From Agapanthus africanus (lineage: Eukaryota; Streptophyta; Magnoliopsida; Asparagales; Amaryllidaceae): DNA of 64,000 nt. Positions within the stretch are counted from its first letter, which is position 1. Each line of letters starts with the position of its first letter. Below are positions 11,932-23,510 of this stretch, one piece after another. The stretch lies in NCBI GenBank assembly GCA_030015575.1, contig JASDDO010000018.1:225789138-225853137 (forward strand), written 5' to 3'. The position numbers and the translations under genes are program-made. A model generated the notes under the pieces. That model worked only from the letters and a program-made list of their open reading frames with translations. It was not told the DNA's origin and searched no databases.

Positions 11932-14147
11932 TGTTGCGCCACGGCAGCGCCCCGGCCGTCTATCCGAGGCCAAAATGCGGAATCAAAATTTTTCCTTACT
12001 TGGAAACTGGCGCTACCGCGGACAATGAAAACCCGGATCGTAACCATTAACCTAATGCTAGTTAACAAGAGATGGGAAGAGAAGTATACCGAATGATCCG
12101 AGTCCTCCGGTCTTCTCCTCGCCGTCCCGATCTCCCGCGGAAAGTCTTGTCTCCATATCGTCGCCTCTTCGCCGGAAGGGCACCACATCGCCTGCGTCTT
12201 TTACGGGCTCCCGCCTCAATACCGAGGCAACTCGGGCATGAAGCCGGCAACTCGACATGCTCAAGATATGCTGTAGAATGTGTAGTGTAGAGGCAATGTC
12301 TCATTTGGGGTTTGTTGCCCTTGAAGATGATGGAGGAATCAAGATTACAAAAATGGTGCTTGCATTTTTCTAGCATGAAAATGAGATCAAGAATGAAACT
12401 CTCAAGATGAAGCTCTCATCTTCTTCTTCTCTCAAATGTCTTCAACCATATTGTTATGAGAATGGTGGAGGAAAGAATACAAAAACCACAACCTTAGAAG
12501 GAAGGTAATGGTAGTAAAAGCAAGTGGTGACCATAGCCAAAAACATCATGATAACAAAACTCATGTCAAACTCTAAATCACTTCTAATCAACAAAAAGCA
12601 AGTGATGAGAATGGTATCAAAAGATGCTTTCATAATAAATACATTTGCAAGAAAACCCTCCACAATGTGTTATTTGCAAACTTGCAAATAACACCCTCCA
12701 TCGGAAAAGTCCGGCCGGGAAAGAACAAAGGAAAACCGGCCGGAACGGAATGCAAACTGGCAACTCCAGAAAACTGGTCCCGTAATAAATTACAGGAAAA
12801 CCCCAATACTGTGCATACACACCCGCATCTGTATTCCGTCCGGATACAAATGCAATGAGACAAAATCTACACTGTACTAAACTAGGATCCGGCTTAAACC
12901 AAAGCCGGCTAGTAAAATCCGTCCGATCCTGATCCGTGAAATACTGCACGTGTCAGATCGAACCCTGCCATATAACCATACGACCATTAGTACAAACCGT
13001 CCGATCCTGATCCGTGCAATACCGCACGTATCTGATCTGACCCGGCCATATCTCCATACGGCCTCTACAGCATTTCACCCGAAAGCTTGAGTAACTGTAA
13101 GTGTGGTGGACTCTAAAGACTCGTCAATACTATGGCTGTGGATTTAACCACTAGCACGTCAGAGGTATTAGCCAATATGTGACGGGCCACCAGCTATTGA
13201 CCAAAAGGGACGTCGATGAGCGAACTCATCCTGACACCCTACTGAGCCTGTCAGTGACAATATCCGTACAGTCCGGTCCGTTCGTCTATGAGCATCGCAT
13301 GTCGGGCCTAGGGGTTGGTAAAAGTCAGACCCCCAAAAGCGGTACAAGTCATGTCGGAGTGTAGCCCAGAACACCCTGAGATACTACTGGAATACCTACC
13401 AGTAAATCTCCTTCCTCGGCCGAGGGCTTTGTGTAATGGCTCTCCCAGACACAGCGCGACCTCACCCCCAATACCGGGAGAGACGAACCCCTGCAGACCC
13501 GCTCACTGCCTCCATGTGGCTCGGGACTGTACCCAACTAAAACCTGTTTGCACGACTCCTTTGAGCCGTGGTAGGGTAGTAATCAAAGCACAGTGGGAAC
13601 TCACACGAGACAAATGACGATCTCAGGTCGATGAACTAACCTGTACACATGTCACCTGGGAACTGCTATCTGACGTCTGGTATAATCCCAACTAGCAGGT
13701 TCCCGGCGAGTCCTGTCCGGTGTACTCATAACCCAATGAGCACCTGTATACATCTTAGGTGAACCAACTGACACCAGTGGCTTGTGAGACCGGCCACCGC
13801 CCCTCGTCGGGGTCTCGACTGTATACACTAGTCTACTAATGGAGTATCGATGCCCAGTCTCGAAACTCCCACGACTAGGGACCTTTTAAGGATGTGCTTA
13901 TAGACCCCAGCTCCCACGTATATGATCGCCATCATACTGCTGGTCGTCAAGCAAGAATCCTAGGGGCTCTATCAACGTGTAATAGCGACCTGTAAGGTCA
14001 CCTGAAACAGTACACGATGATAAAGGTAAACCAGATAGCATACTATCATCTCGAGTAAGACTGTTCTACCGGGATAGGTCCTCCCTCAATCATTGCAATC
14101 ACGTGCCTGCGATCCAATAATTGACTCTGAAGGCACTATCTCCAACA
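11932..14147 (-). mobile_element. COP-1 3' LTR
   Basis: The LTR starts TGTTGCGCC and ends CTCCAACA beside the reversed polypurine tract. It is the same length as the partner LTR at 19870. Short ORFs (for example 12062-12376 and 12617-12949) recur in both LTRs and are not genes. Confidence 0.9.
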
Positions 14148-14165
14148 ATCTCCCACTTGCACTCA
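14148..14165 (-). other. Polypurine tract of COP-1
   Basis: The minus strand reads GTGCAAGTGGGAGAT immediately before the 3' LTR. This is the standard tract of Tork/TAR-type copia elements, and the same string borders COP-2 (46108) and COP-3 (52164). Confidence 0.85.
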
Positions 14166-17100
14166 AGGCTAATTATTGCGATGTCGCATACTCACAGCCC
14201 GTGTGATACCGAACACCCAACTCCTCTACTAGTCAGTCTCACAAAGCTCGTTTGCGAAACTATTGCGTTCGAGGAATAGCCTCAGTGAGTGGATCCGCTG
14301 TGATGTTTCTTTCTATGTCTCTCTATATCTCAAGTTCGCGGAGAAAACCATCTCCCGAAATGAGCAATACCTGTCTTGGAATGTCTGGATGTCTGATGGG
14401 ACCTAGTTCATAAATGATCTCCAAATCCAAACTTCTTAGACTGTATCGTCAACTGAACTTAATCAGTATCCTGCGCCATGCCTCCCTCAGTATCTGCCTG
14501 GATCACCTGTCCAGAATACTGTCCCTCGTCAGAGGGAGAACTATAACTCTGACAACCTCCTTGTCGTCCATGTCACCTTGGAAGCCCGGAGTGATAACCG
14601 TCTCCTAAAGGAGGCAGCCGTTATCATATCCCTAGAACATTCACTTATGTTCTAAAACTGCTTCCGACTGTTCCTCCAGGATTGGATCAATATCAACTTA
14701 TTGCATCTAGTGCAAGAACAACATCTGGTGTGGTACTTGACATCTCATGATTGACTCAATTGCCTAAGCAAGTGATCTGTCAATCATGCGTATCCCTCTC
14801 CCCTTTAGTCTGTAAGACACCTTTAGAGAGGGTGACTCCATTACCTGCAGGTGTACTACCGTGCCAGGAGTCGTCCATTCTAAATACTCATAGAATGCTG
14901 TCAAGGTACCCAGATTAGGAAACCACCCAAATCTAGATCTAAAACTATAGATCTAGTAACCAGAATGTCTAATATAATATCCAAGTCCTGTGTGGAGAAA
15001 ACACTGTGTGACAACCAAAGTATAACCGATCGTAGTATAGGAATATCACTTCCTATTCTGTGTATGTCATCCAAAACCAGGACATCACACCCTACTACCT
15101 TCTTAACAGATCCATCCCCTATTCTGATGACGTCAAACCTATGACTGTCACATCAGAAATAGATGATCTATCTCCGCTATATCTGCTTTAGTCTATAGAC
15201 ATAAGCCTGATGTCCACCAATGCTTCCGCTGCTCCCACTGACTACGACAACCCTCTGGCAGAGTCATATAGACGCGCACTTCTAAAGCTAGTTTAGAACG
15301 ACGCTATACTCATCCTCCTGCCGGGTCTCGCAGCCTGGAACAACAACAATGGCAAGTGTGGGTAAACAAGAACTTCCCTGTCACCGTCCTTGAGGCTACC
15401 GGAGTACCTCTCGGGTGCCTGAAGTTACCCACCTTATCTGCGGAGTGGCCAATGGAATGTCAAAACAGATTGAATCTTTAGGTTCCTTATCAAATCTTCA
15501 GTAATCGTTTGCGGTTCTGGAATCGCTTCCAGTTCTACCATACTCCCACTACCGTTTTCTGAAAAATAACCATTTCCTTTTAAAATGTGGCGAGTTAAGA
15601 ACAATATCACTACTGATCTTCCAGATGGTAGAAAGTCAACCCTCGTCATAGCCTGGGTCAACCCACAAACAGCCATTACAGAAACGTGCCTTGAGTTGTC
15701 CAGTGTCTGGTTTTAATCATAAGCCGGACAACTCCCCGTACCTTAACATCGTTAAGATATGAACTGTTCTATATCCAATATAGAACCAGAGGCACTGATT
15801 TAAATGAACCAGATTCAAATCATGCAGCTGTCTCCAGTGCATGTCAACTAAATGGAGGGAGGCCGATCAGCGTTACCCAACTTAGGAATGCTTCCAATTA
15901 TGAGTAACCTGAAAGAGAAGCAAGTTCTCATTACTATCAACTGAATACCATACACAAGTATCTACATCTTCGATCATCTTGAAGAATCCCGATACTTGCA
16001 ATACCTGGTTCTCAACTCTATTCTTATACCAATAACTCCTCAAAACTCAGACCCTGTATTTCTACGAAACACATGTCTAAGAACTAGAGAAGTTAAAAGT
16101 AAACAGAATATAGTATGAGGATCAACCCCTCTGTCCTAATGGACACTGGACAACATACAATACTCTGTATAAGTCCGCTGAGTCTAGCAACTCTTTCACT
16201 GTGTGTCGTAGGTTGAAAACTGTACTTATGGTCAAGAAGAATTACACCGCTGTTTAATGCTCCTTACCTAACCATCCACTGATATAGGTAAATGTCATCG
16301 ACATAATATCAAAAGGTATATCTCACTCTATGAAAATAGACGTACAGATATATCAATTTGAAATTGGTGCACAACAGCGGATATTCAAAACCAAATGTTT
16401 GCCGACCGGCAAACAACCCAGGTGGCTTCCTCAAATATCACCAATTTCCACAAATCCCGATATAATGAGGATGGCCACCTAATTCCCAATAACTTACTCC
16501 CACTCATCATCTGTAAAACCATACAGATGTGAGAATCATACCTGGTAAATACATACCCTGGAGTGAGTATCTAATCGGGAAATCAGTTTTCTTTTAACAT
16601 TACACAGTGAAACTGAAACATTGAAATGTTTCGATGGGGTTTCCTGGTATTCCTAGTAATGCCTCTACCATTATCCAGATTCACAACTGTAACCGTATAT
16701 CTCTTTGTCATCTGTCCAAATCCCTTTATATGTCTTTAGTCATTACCGTCTGCACACCCCTTTAGGCCAAATGGTTTTCTTCCTTCCCTACCGTTCGGCA
16801 CCAGCCTATGGTTTGGAAGAAGACTATCCAGTAAGCATAATGGGTGTACTGTCCTAATCCTAGGAGCACTCGCAATGCGAGAGAAGGTGAAGATAAAAGA
16901 CAACCGATTAAATCTTATTCCTATTTCTCCTGGACCAGAATCCATCCCCGAACTGGAACAAGTTCCTTTCGAGTTCGTATATAACCATACGATGGAGTAT
17001 CCAAATAAACTGTGGATCTTCGTAGTGATACGGAGTGTCCTGGAGAAATACAAAGGTGATTTAGGATTGGCGAAGAAATACTTGGTTGGGTCGTGAATAG

Positions 17101-17610
17101 CAGTTGCAATTTACTTTGCCCTCTTACTAATCCCTTGCTTTGTTTTAATCTTAATACCTTCTGCACACCGTTTAGGCTAATTGGTTTTCTTCATTCCCTA
17201 CCGGTCGACACCAGCCTAAGGTTTGGAAGAAGACTATCCAACTTGCGTAATAGGTGTGCTATCTCCTAAACCAAGGAGTACTCACAACTTGAGAGAAGGT
17301 AAAAGGGAAAAGACAACTGAATAATCCTATTCGTTTTCTCCAGAACCAGAAACCATCCTCGAAGTCCTTCGAGTTCGTATCTAACCATACGATGGTTTTG
17401 TCCAATGGAAGTGGACGTTCGTAGTAATACGGGGTGTCCTGGAGAAAAGGGTAAAAGTAGGAGTGGCAATGAGGTCTGCAACTCTGACAATCCAAAAACC
17501 AGTGTTAAGAAGGTTCGGTCAACTTGGTCACTGAGTCATAGTCCAGGGTCGGGTCAATGGTCGCTGCCAAAGAGAGAGAGAAAAGAAACACTCAGCGTGC
17601 ACTCTAACCT
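14166..17610 (-). pseudogene. COP-1 pol remnant (RNase H, RT, integrase traces)
   Basis: The region keeps the order and short nucleotide matches of the COP-3 pol gene but no frame longer than about 100 codons. The 80-codon ORF at 15434-15676 aligns with the COP-3 linker between integrase and RT (shared MVELE-I-EPQ-ITE-type residues). Near 16040-16240 there are matches to the integrase core segment of COP-2, and near 17520-17610 to the start of the COP-3 ORF. No catalytic motif survives in frame. A direct duplication at 16742-17450 lies where protease and integrase would be expected. Confidence 0.65.
16742..17450. repeat. Direct duplication inside COP-1, period about 410 bp
   Basis: The segments starting CTGCACACC at about 16750 and 17162 run in parallel for almost 300 bp, including a shared GGTTTGGAAGAAGACTATCC string and a shared AACCATACGATGG string. 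The copies differ by many substitutions, so the duplication predates the last transposition. Confidence 0.75.
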
Positions 17611-17874
17611 AAATCAGAATGGTTATCACTTTGTCTAATCAGGAAACCTCCCACTGTACCTCAAATTCTCCTCCAAACCTGAAAGAAGAATTAGTCGGGA
17701 TCACCCGAGGAGTAAACCAACTCATCAGTGGGAATCGGGATCCAACTATCATCGCATGACAACGTGACGGAATCCACTCACATTATCACACTCCAGAAGG
17801 TATGCGCATGTCATGCAAGTTTCAGTTCTTTTGAAACTCCCGATGTGATTCTTACCCCTAAGACCCAAGTGACC

Positions 17875-18062
17875 TTGACACAGTCAACAAATCAAAGAGT
17901 CCTAGTCAAGTTCACCCCGTCATTATCCTGGATTGCATTAAACCCACCCGTACGAGCCCTTGACACAGTCAACAAGGCCGCATGACTGTCCTAACCAATC
18001 CTATTAATATGCTACAAACAAACACTACTTAGCTACCGCACACTACGCCTTGACACAGTCAA
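17875..18062 (-). other. Three TTGAC-ACA-GTCAA hairpins in COP-1
   Basis: Perfect 5-bp inverted repeats with loop ACA start at 17875, 17960 and 18050. Each is followed by CAA. Spacing is 85 and 90 bp, nearly identical to COP-2 and COP-3, whose loops are AAG and GGA. Confidence 0.75.
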
Positions 18063-18621
18063 CAAACGCAGCACGAATACTAAGTAATACTTGTAAGAAA
18101 TGACGGAGGGCTACGTGTAGTTTTTGGCGAAAAACCTTTAACGTAATGAACTTGATATTGTTGAAGGAACTGCATAGCCTTTTTAGAAAATATAGTGACG
18201 AAAACCTTTACTAAAGAGGTCACTCCCGGTGAAGGGATCTCGGCTCTTTCCCCATAGAATGAGGTGCAGGATATTCCAACTGAATACCACGATGCAAAGC
18301 AAAAGTAATCGGCTATAGTGAAGTCAATGCCCTGACGCAAACTTCTGTTCAAGGGGTCATTCCCGGTGAAGGGATCTCGGCCCTTGCCTTGTCGACTGAG
18401 GAGCAGGATATTCCAAATGAATACCACGATGCAAAACAAAAGTGAACGTCCTTGCAATAACAGCTTTTTGAAAAAGTGTTCCAACAACATCAGATTAGGT
18501 TTGTTTATCTTGCATTGATCCGAATCAATGCAGTCCCATCAAATGATCACACCATAAAGAACGAAAATATACTGACGTACGTATATGCCATCCGCATTCG
18601 CCACTGGGTCCCGTCATCACC

Positions 18622-18642
18622 CGTTAGGTTAGCTAACTAACG
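18622..18642. other. Conserved palindrome in the COP-1 leader
   Basis: CGTTAG and CTAACG arms enclose an inner TTAGCTAA palindrome. The block and its flanks (CCGTCATCACC before, CAGAGCGGG after) are conserved at 56702-56722 in COP-3. Confidence 0.6.
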
Positions 18643-19613
18643 GCAGAGCGGGGACTGGACTAGCGCGGATGAAAAACATATACAACATCTACTAATATAT
18701 ATACCAATATATTATATTTCGCTCAAGGCGTGAATAAAATGCAACATCACAGAAATGTACAGCATCACAGAACAATACAGATATCTGGAAGCCCCGGGTT
18801 TCACAGAGCCGCTGCTGAAACCCGACGTTCCCCTGGTCGTGTGGATAGCCTGTGCAATGAAATCCTAGACCCCTACGGGCGCGGCAAGTCACCCGCCAAA
18901 ACCTGAAGCGAGGCAGCCCCCTTCAGCAACGTGAATGGACCATCCAGCACTTCACGGAATCCGGTAGCTTGGGCACCCCTCCTGGGTCAACCTATACCCC
19001 CTACGAGTGCGGCGAATAGCCTGCCAATCCTAGAGTGAAGCCCCCTCCGTCTCAATGCCATGAGATGCGGGCCCGTTGCCCTCTAGAACCCGGCCATCCG
19101 TGCACCCCTCCGCGGGGTAATGCTAGTACAGAAAGTAAAATATAGATACAACGGGTACATCGACCGCAACCAGGTCGTGCCCCAAAAGAATAATACAAAC
19201 AGGCAGTGACGGCAGTCCACATGTCGGACGCTCGCCCCGCAATATCAAATGTACATATAAAACAAAACTGTACTAGCATTGCATCCAGGCTATCCCCCAC
19301 GACCGATCCGCAACAACACAGCATAAACATAGAACATCAACGTGAAAAGTCACGTTCGCAAATCCGTCTAACCGGGCTATAGCAGTTAGACCGGATTTAC
19401 CGATCGAGTGACATTCAAGGTCGCAGATATAATGTAAATACTGTGAAATAATGTGTTTAAAATATCCAATCGATCAAAAAATAACAAGTGGGCCCCCAAG
19501 CAATACTGTAGCACTCGCAGAAATTCTGGGCCCAAGTTTAATATTCCAAAACCCCCAAAAATAGTCCACAAGCCCACTGGAACATTTCGACCCATTGATC
19601 CCTTAAACCTGCG

Positions 19614-19654
19614 GCGGATCAGCGGCAACAAGGGGGATTTTACGGCGGATCCGC
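19614..19654. other. GC-rich hairpin about 200 nt after the COP-1 primer site
   Basis: Arms GCGGATC (19614-19620) and GATCCGC (19648-19654) pair perfectly. COP-2 and COP-3 have GC-rich hairpins of different sequence at the same distance from the primer site. Confidence 0.5.
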
Positions 19655-19857
19655 GCTATCCCTGAGAGATCAATGTCTCGAATTTTCCCAGATCTCTTAG
19701 AACTTCTAGTACATCAATTTTCTACAACCTGAAAAAATTTTCGAGCAAGAAAAAAAACAACAGAAAACTGATGTACACAAAAACGCGGTTTTTGGAATTT
19801 TGGTCGATCGGATAAGAAAAACGCATTAGAAAAAGCTATGTCAGGGTTAATGGCGTG

Positions 19858-19869
19858 GCTCTGATACCA
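19858..19869 (-). other. Primer-binding site of COP-1 (initiator tRNA-Met)
   Basis: The minus strand reads TGGTATCAGAGC directly adjoining the 5' LTR. This is complementary to the 3' end of plant initiator tRNA-Met. Confidence 0.92.
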
Positions 19870-22085
19870 TGTTGCGCCACGGCAGCGCCCCGGCCGTCTA
19901 TCCGAGGCCAAAATGCGGAATCAAAATTTTTCCTTACTTGGAAACTGGCGCTACCGCGTACAATGAAAACCCGGATCGTAACCATTAACCTAATGCTAGC
20001 TAACAAGAGATGGGAAGAGAAGTATACCGAATGATCCGAGTCCTCCGGTCTTCTCCTCGCCGTCCGATCTCCTGCGGAAAGTCTTGTCTCCATATCGTCG
20101 CCTCCTCACCGGAAGGGCACCACATCGCCTGCGTCTTTTACGGGCTCCCGCCTCAATACCGAGGCAACTCGGGCATGAAGCCGGCAACTCGACATGCTCA
20201 AGATATGCTGTAGAATGTGTAGTGTAGAGGCAATGTCTCATTTGGGGTTTGTTGCCTTTGAAGATGATGGAGGAATCAAGATTAGAAAAATGGTGCTTGC
20301 ATTTTTCTAGCATGAAAATGAGATCAAGAATGAAACTTTCAAGATGAAGCTCTCATCTTCTTCTTCTCTCAAATGTCTTCAACCATATTGTTATGAGAAT
20401 GGTGGAGGAAAGAATACAAAAACCACAACCTTAGAAGGAAGGTAATGGTAGTAAAAGCAAGTGGTGACCATAGCCAAAAACATCATGATAACAAAACTCA
20501 TGTCAAACTCTAAATCACTTCTAATCAACAAAAAGCAAGTGATGAGAATGGTATCAAAAGATGCTTTCATAATAAATACATTTGCAAGAAAACCCTCCAC
20601 AATGTGTTATTTGCAAACTTGCAAATAACACCCTCCATCGGAAAAGTCCGGCCGGGAAAGAACAAAGGAAAACCGGCCGGAACGGAATGCAAACTGGCAA
20701 CTCCAGAAAACTGGTCCCGTAATAAATTACAGGAAAACCACGATACTGTGCATACACACCCGCATCTGTATTCCGTCCGGATACAAATGCAATGAGACAA
20801 AATCTACACTGTACTAAACTAGGATCCGGCTTAAACCAAAGCCGGCTAGTAAAATCCGTCCGATCCTGATCCGTGCAATACTGCACGTGTCAGATCGAAC
20901 CCTGCCATATAACCATACGGCCATTAGTACAAACCGTCCGATCCTGATCCGTGCAATACCGCACGTATCTGATCTGACCCGGCCATATCTCCATACGGCC
21001 TCTACAGCGTTTCGCCCGAAAGCTTGAGTAACTGTAAGTGTGGTGGACTCTAAAGACTCGTCAATACTATGGCTGTGGATTTAACCACTAGCACGTCAGA
21101 GGTATTAGCCAATACGTGACGGGCCACCAGCTATTGACCAAAAGGGACGTCGATGAGCGAACTCATCCTGACACCCTACTGAGCCTGTCAGTGACAATAT
21201 CCGTACAGTCCGGTCCGTTCGTCTATGAGCATCGCATGTCGGGCCTATGGGGTTGGTAAAAGTCAGACCCCCAAAAGCGGTACAAGTCGTGTCGGAGTGT
21301 AGCCCAGAACACCCTGAGATACTACTGGAATACCTACCAGTAAATCTCCTGCCTCGGCCGAGGGCTTTGTGTAATGGCTCTCCTAGACACAGCGCGACCT
21401 CACCCCCAATACCGGGAGAGACGAACCCCTGCAGACCCGCTCACTGCCTCCATGTGGCTCGGGACTGTACCCAACTAAAACCTGTTTGCACGACTCCTTT
21501 GAGCCGTGGTAGGGTAGTAATCAAAGCACAGTGGGAACTCACACGAGACAAATGACGATCTCAGGTCGATGAACTAACCTGTACACATGTCACCTGGGAA
21601 CTGCTATCTGACGTCTGGTATAATCCCAACTAGCAGGTTCCCGGCGAGTCCTGTCCGGTGTACTCATAACCCAATGAGCACCTGTATACATCTTAGGTGA
21701 ACCAACTGACACCAGTGGCTTGTGAGACCGGCCACCGCCCCTCGTCGGGGTCTCGACTGTATACACTAGTCTACTAATGGAGTATCGATGCCCAGTCTCG
21801 AAACTCCTACGACTAGGGACCTTTTAAGGATGTGCTTATAGACCCCAGCTCCCACGTATATGATCGCCATCATACTGCTGGTCGTCAAGCAAGAATCCTA
21901 GGGGCTCTATCAACGTGTAATAGCGACCTGTAAGGTCACCTAAAACAGTACACGATGATAAAGGTAAACCAGATAGCATACTATCATCTCGAGTAAGACT
22001 GTTCTACCGGGATAGGTCCTCCCTCAATCATTGCAATCACGTGCCTGCGATCCAATAATTGACTCTGAGGGCACTATCTCCAACA
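19870..22085 (-). mobile_element. COP-1 5' LTR
   Basis: This is the 2216-bp partner of the LTR at 11932, with about two dozen visible differences, including one single-base indel that leaves a net equal length elsewhere. It ends in AACA followed by the TGTCC target duplication. Confidence 0.9.
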
Positions 22086-22090
22086 TGTCC
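22086..22090. repeat. Right target-site duplication of COP-1 (TGTCC)
   Basis: TGTCC follows the LTR end; the TAT-1 LTR sequence resumes at this point exactly as in the intact copy at 27808. Confidence 0.87.
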
Positions 22091-23111
22091 TTTCTTGTTT
22101 TAGACGAGTGAATAAAGAATTTGTATGTGTTTGTTCGATTCTAACCTATGTGTTATATTTGCAAGTATAAAGTTGTTAAGAAAAGATACGAAAGTGTAAG
22201 CTAAAGAAATCCGTACTCAAAATCTTTGAGCCGAGTCTTGACCAATTGAAGCTAGAGCAATCGGCAACAACGTGGATTAGGGGATTTAAGCGCGGTATTC
22301 ATAGAATCCGGCTTATTTACCCTTGTCCTTCCGTTCTTGTCTCTTGCTTTCGCCTCCGGCCAAACCGAACGCAACCGGTCGCGGTTAGGAATCACCGTTA
22401 CCTTGTTAGGGTAGGGTGCCTAACGGAGCGCTTGCGTATCGTTTGGGAGGAGTTCAATGGAAAATAACGGGAAAAGGAAATGAGCAAAGAAACGTTAACT
22501 TACAATATCGTATTGATTCTTAACAACAACAATAATTACAACCATTCACAAAAAGAACCAAAAAGAGCAAAAGAAAAGAAAAGATTACAAGTAAGTAATT
22601 AAAGTGCATGGTAATAAATTGCAAGTAATAAAAGACAAGAATGAAAAATGCAAGAAAGAGATAAGCAAGAAAGTAACACTAAGAACCATAGAACTCAAGA
22701 CAAGCATGGGATCAATAGCCAACCCTTAAACTTGCAAGCTCAATCAAGAGGTTGCAAGGTCAAGAGAAGGGTAAAGAACTCATGTGAAATGAAGCACAAA
22801 AGAGAAGAGCTTTATTGATTCCATAATGATACAACCCTTGAGATCAATAACCAACCCTTAAACCTTCAAGCTCAATGAAGAGGTTGAAAGATCAAGAGAA
22901 GGCAAGGACCTCAAGGGGAAGCTAAGAAAAAGAGTGATACACTGTATGACAAAATTGGACCCCTTCTCACTTACCCAATGGTTTCCTTTTATAGGCAAAA
23001 GAACAAGACCTTTCCTTTAATTTGAATTTGAATTCATCCAAAATTTGGAGGGAAGTTTGAATTTTTGAATTTTTGAATCACATCAACACTTTATGCATTG
23101 AATGCACCATA

Positions 23112-23197
23112 CCCTCTCGTGCTCTGTACATGTCCCTCTCGTGCTTTGTGTTTGACCCTCTCATGCTTTGTGCTGCCCCTCTCGTACTTTGTGCTTG
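23112..23197. repeat. Four-unit minisatellite in the TAT-1 LTR
   Basis: Four units of about 22 bp share CCCTCTCGTGCTTTGTG. The same array is at about 28830-28916 in the other LTR, so it was present before insertion. Confidence 0.8.
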
Positions 23198-23470
23198 TCT
23201 GAGATATGAATGACCACTGTCATTTGTCTTGTGTCTGGAGCAGGTACGCGGCACTGGACGGATACGGATGATCAGAACCCGGCTTTTTTTCTGCTGGCAA
23301 CAGATGTCCTGGATTTTGGCGTAACAGTAGAGATTTTGTATCATTTGCGTTATTTTGGACTAGGAACCTGTAGCCTGTAAATATGTAGCAGTCACGGATT
23401 AAAAGCACCTGCCTATAAACAAACGAGCGTAAGAATGGGCGGTATAAAATGCAATATTCTGTTATGAACA

Positions 23471-23510
23471 AATACCCCGAAACTTAACTTTTGCTCGTCC
23501 CGAGCAAAAC
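23471..23510 (-). other. Polypurine tract region of TAT-1
   Basis: The minus strand reads CTCGGGACGAGCAAAAG, then TTTCGGGGTATT, then the LTR start TGTTCATAAC. This arrangement resembles the 3' end of Tat/Retand-type elements. Confidence 0.65.

Larger units (their letters stand above)
17611..19857 (-). other. COP-1 leader region without gag
   Basis: This is the interval between the primer site and the pol remnant, where copia elements normally encode gag. No gag or zinc-knuckle motif is visible. It holds three short hairpins (17875-18062), two copies of a GGTCA-TCCCGGTGAAGGGATCTCGGC unit (about 18215 and 18355), a conserved palindrome (18622-18642), a GACCCCTACGG block (about 18868) and a GC-rich hairpin (19614-19654). 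Most of these recur in COP-3 and partly in COP-2. Confidence 0.65.
11932..22085 (-). mobile_element. COP-1: young Ty1/copia element with dead pol
   Basis: Two 2216-bp LTRs (11932-14147 and 19870-22085), a reversed polypurine tract at 14148-14165 and a reversed initiator-Met primer site at 19858-19869 define a complete 10,154-bp element with target duplications. The LTRs differ at only about two dozen sites. The 5.7-kb interior holds pol remnants with stops in all frames and a non-coding leader. This combination indicates a defective element copied with enzymes from a related element. Confidence 0.87.
11807..23470 (-). mobile_element. TAT-1 3' LTR, split by COP-1
   Basis: The LTR starts TGATCGCACGC and ends TTATGAACA. 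COP-1 plus one copy of its 5-bp duplication occupies 11932-22090. The remaining 125 + 1380 bp equal the 1505 bp of the intact LTR at 27684. ORFs inside are LTR shadows repeated in the other copy. Confidence 0.88.

Noticed and set aside
19858-19869. Primer-binding sites considered as tRNA gene fragments
   Set aside because: Only the 12 bases complementary to a tRNA 3' end are present, beside LTRs; no cloverleaf surrounds them.
11932-22085. The paired 2.2-kb repeats as a segmental duplication
   Set aside because: They have TG/CA ends, a primer site, a polypurine tract and target duplications, so they are LTRs.
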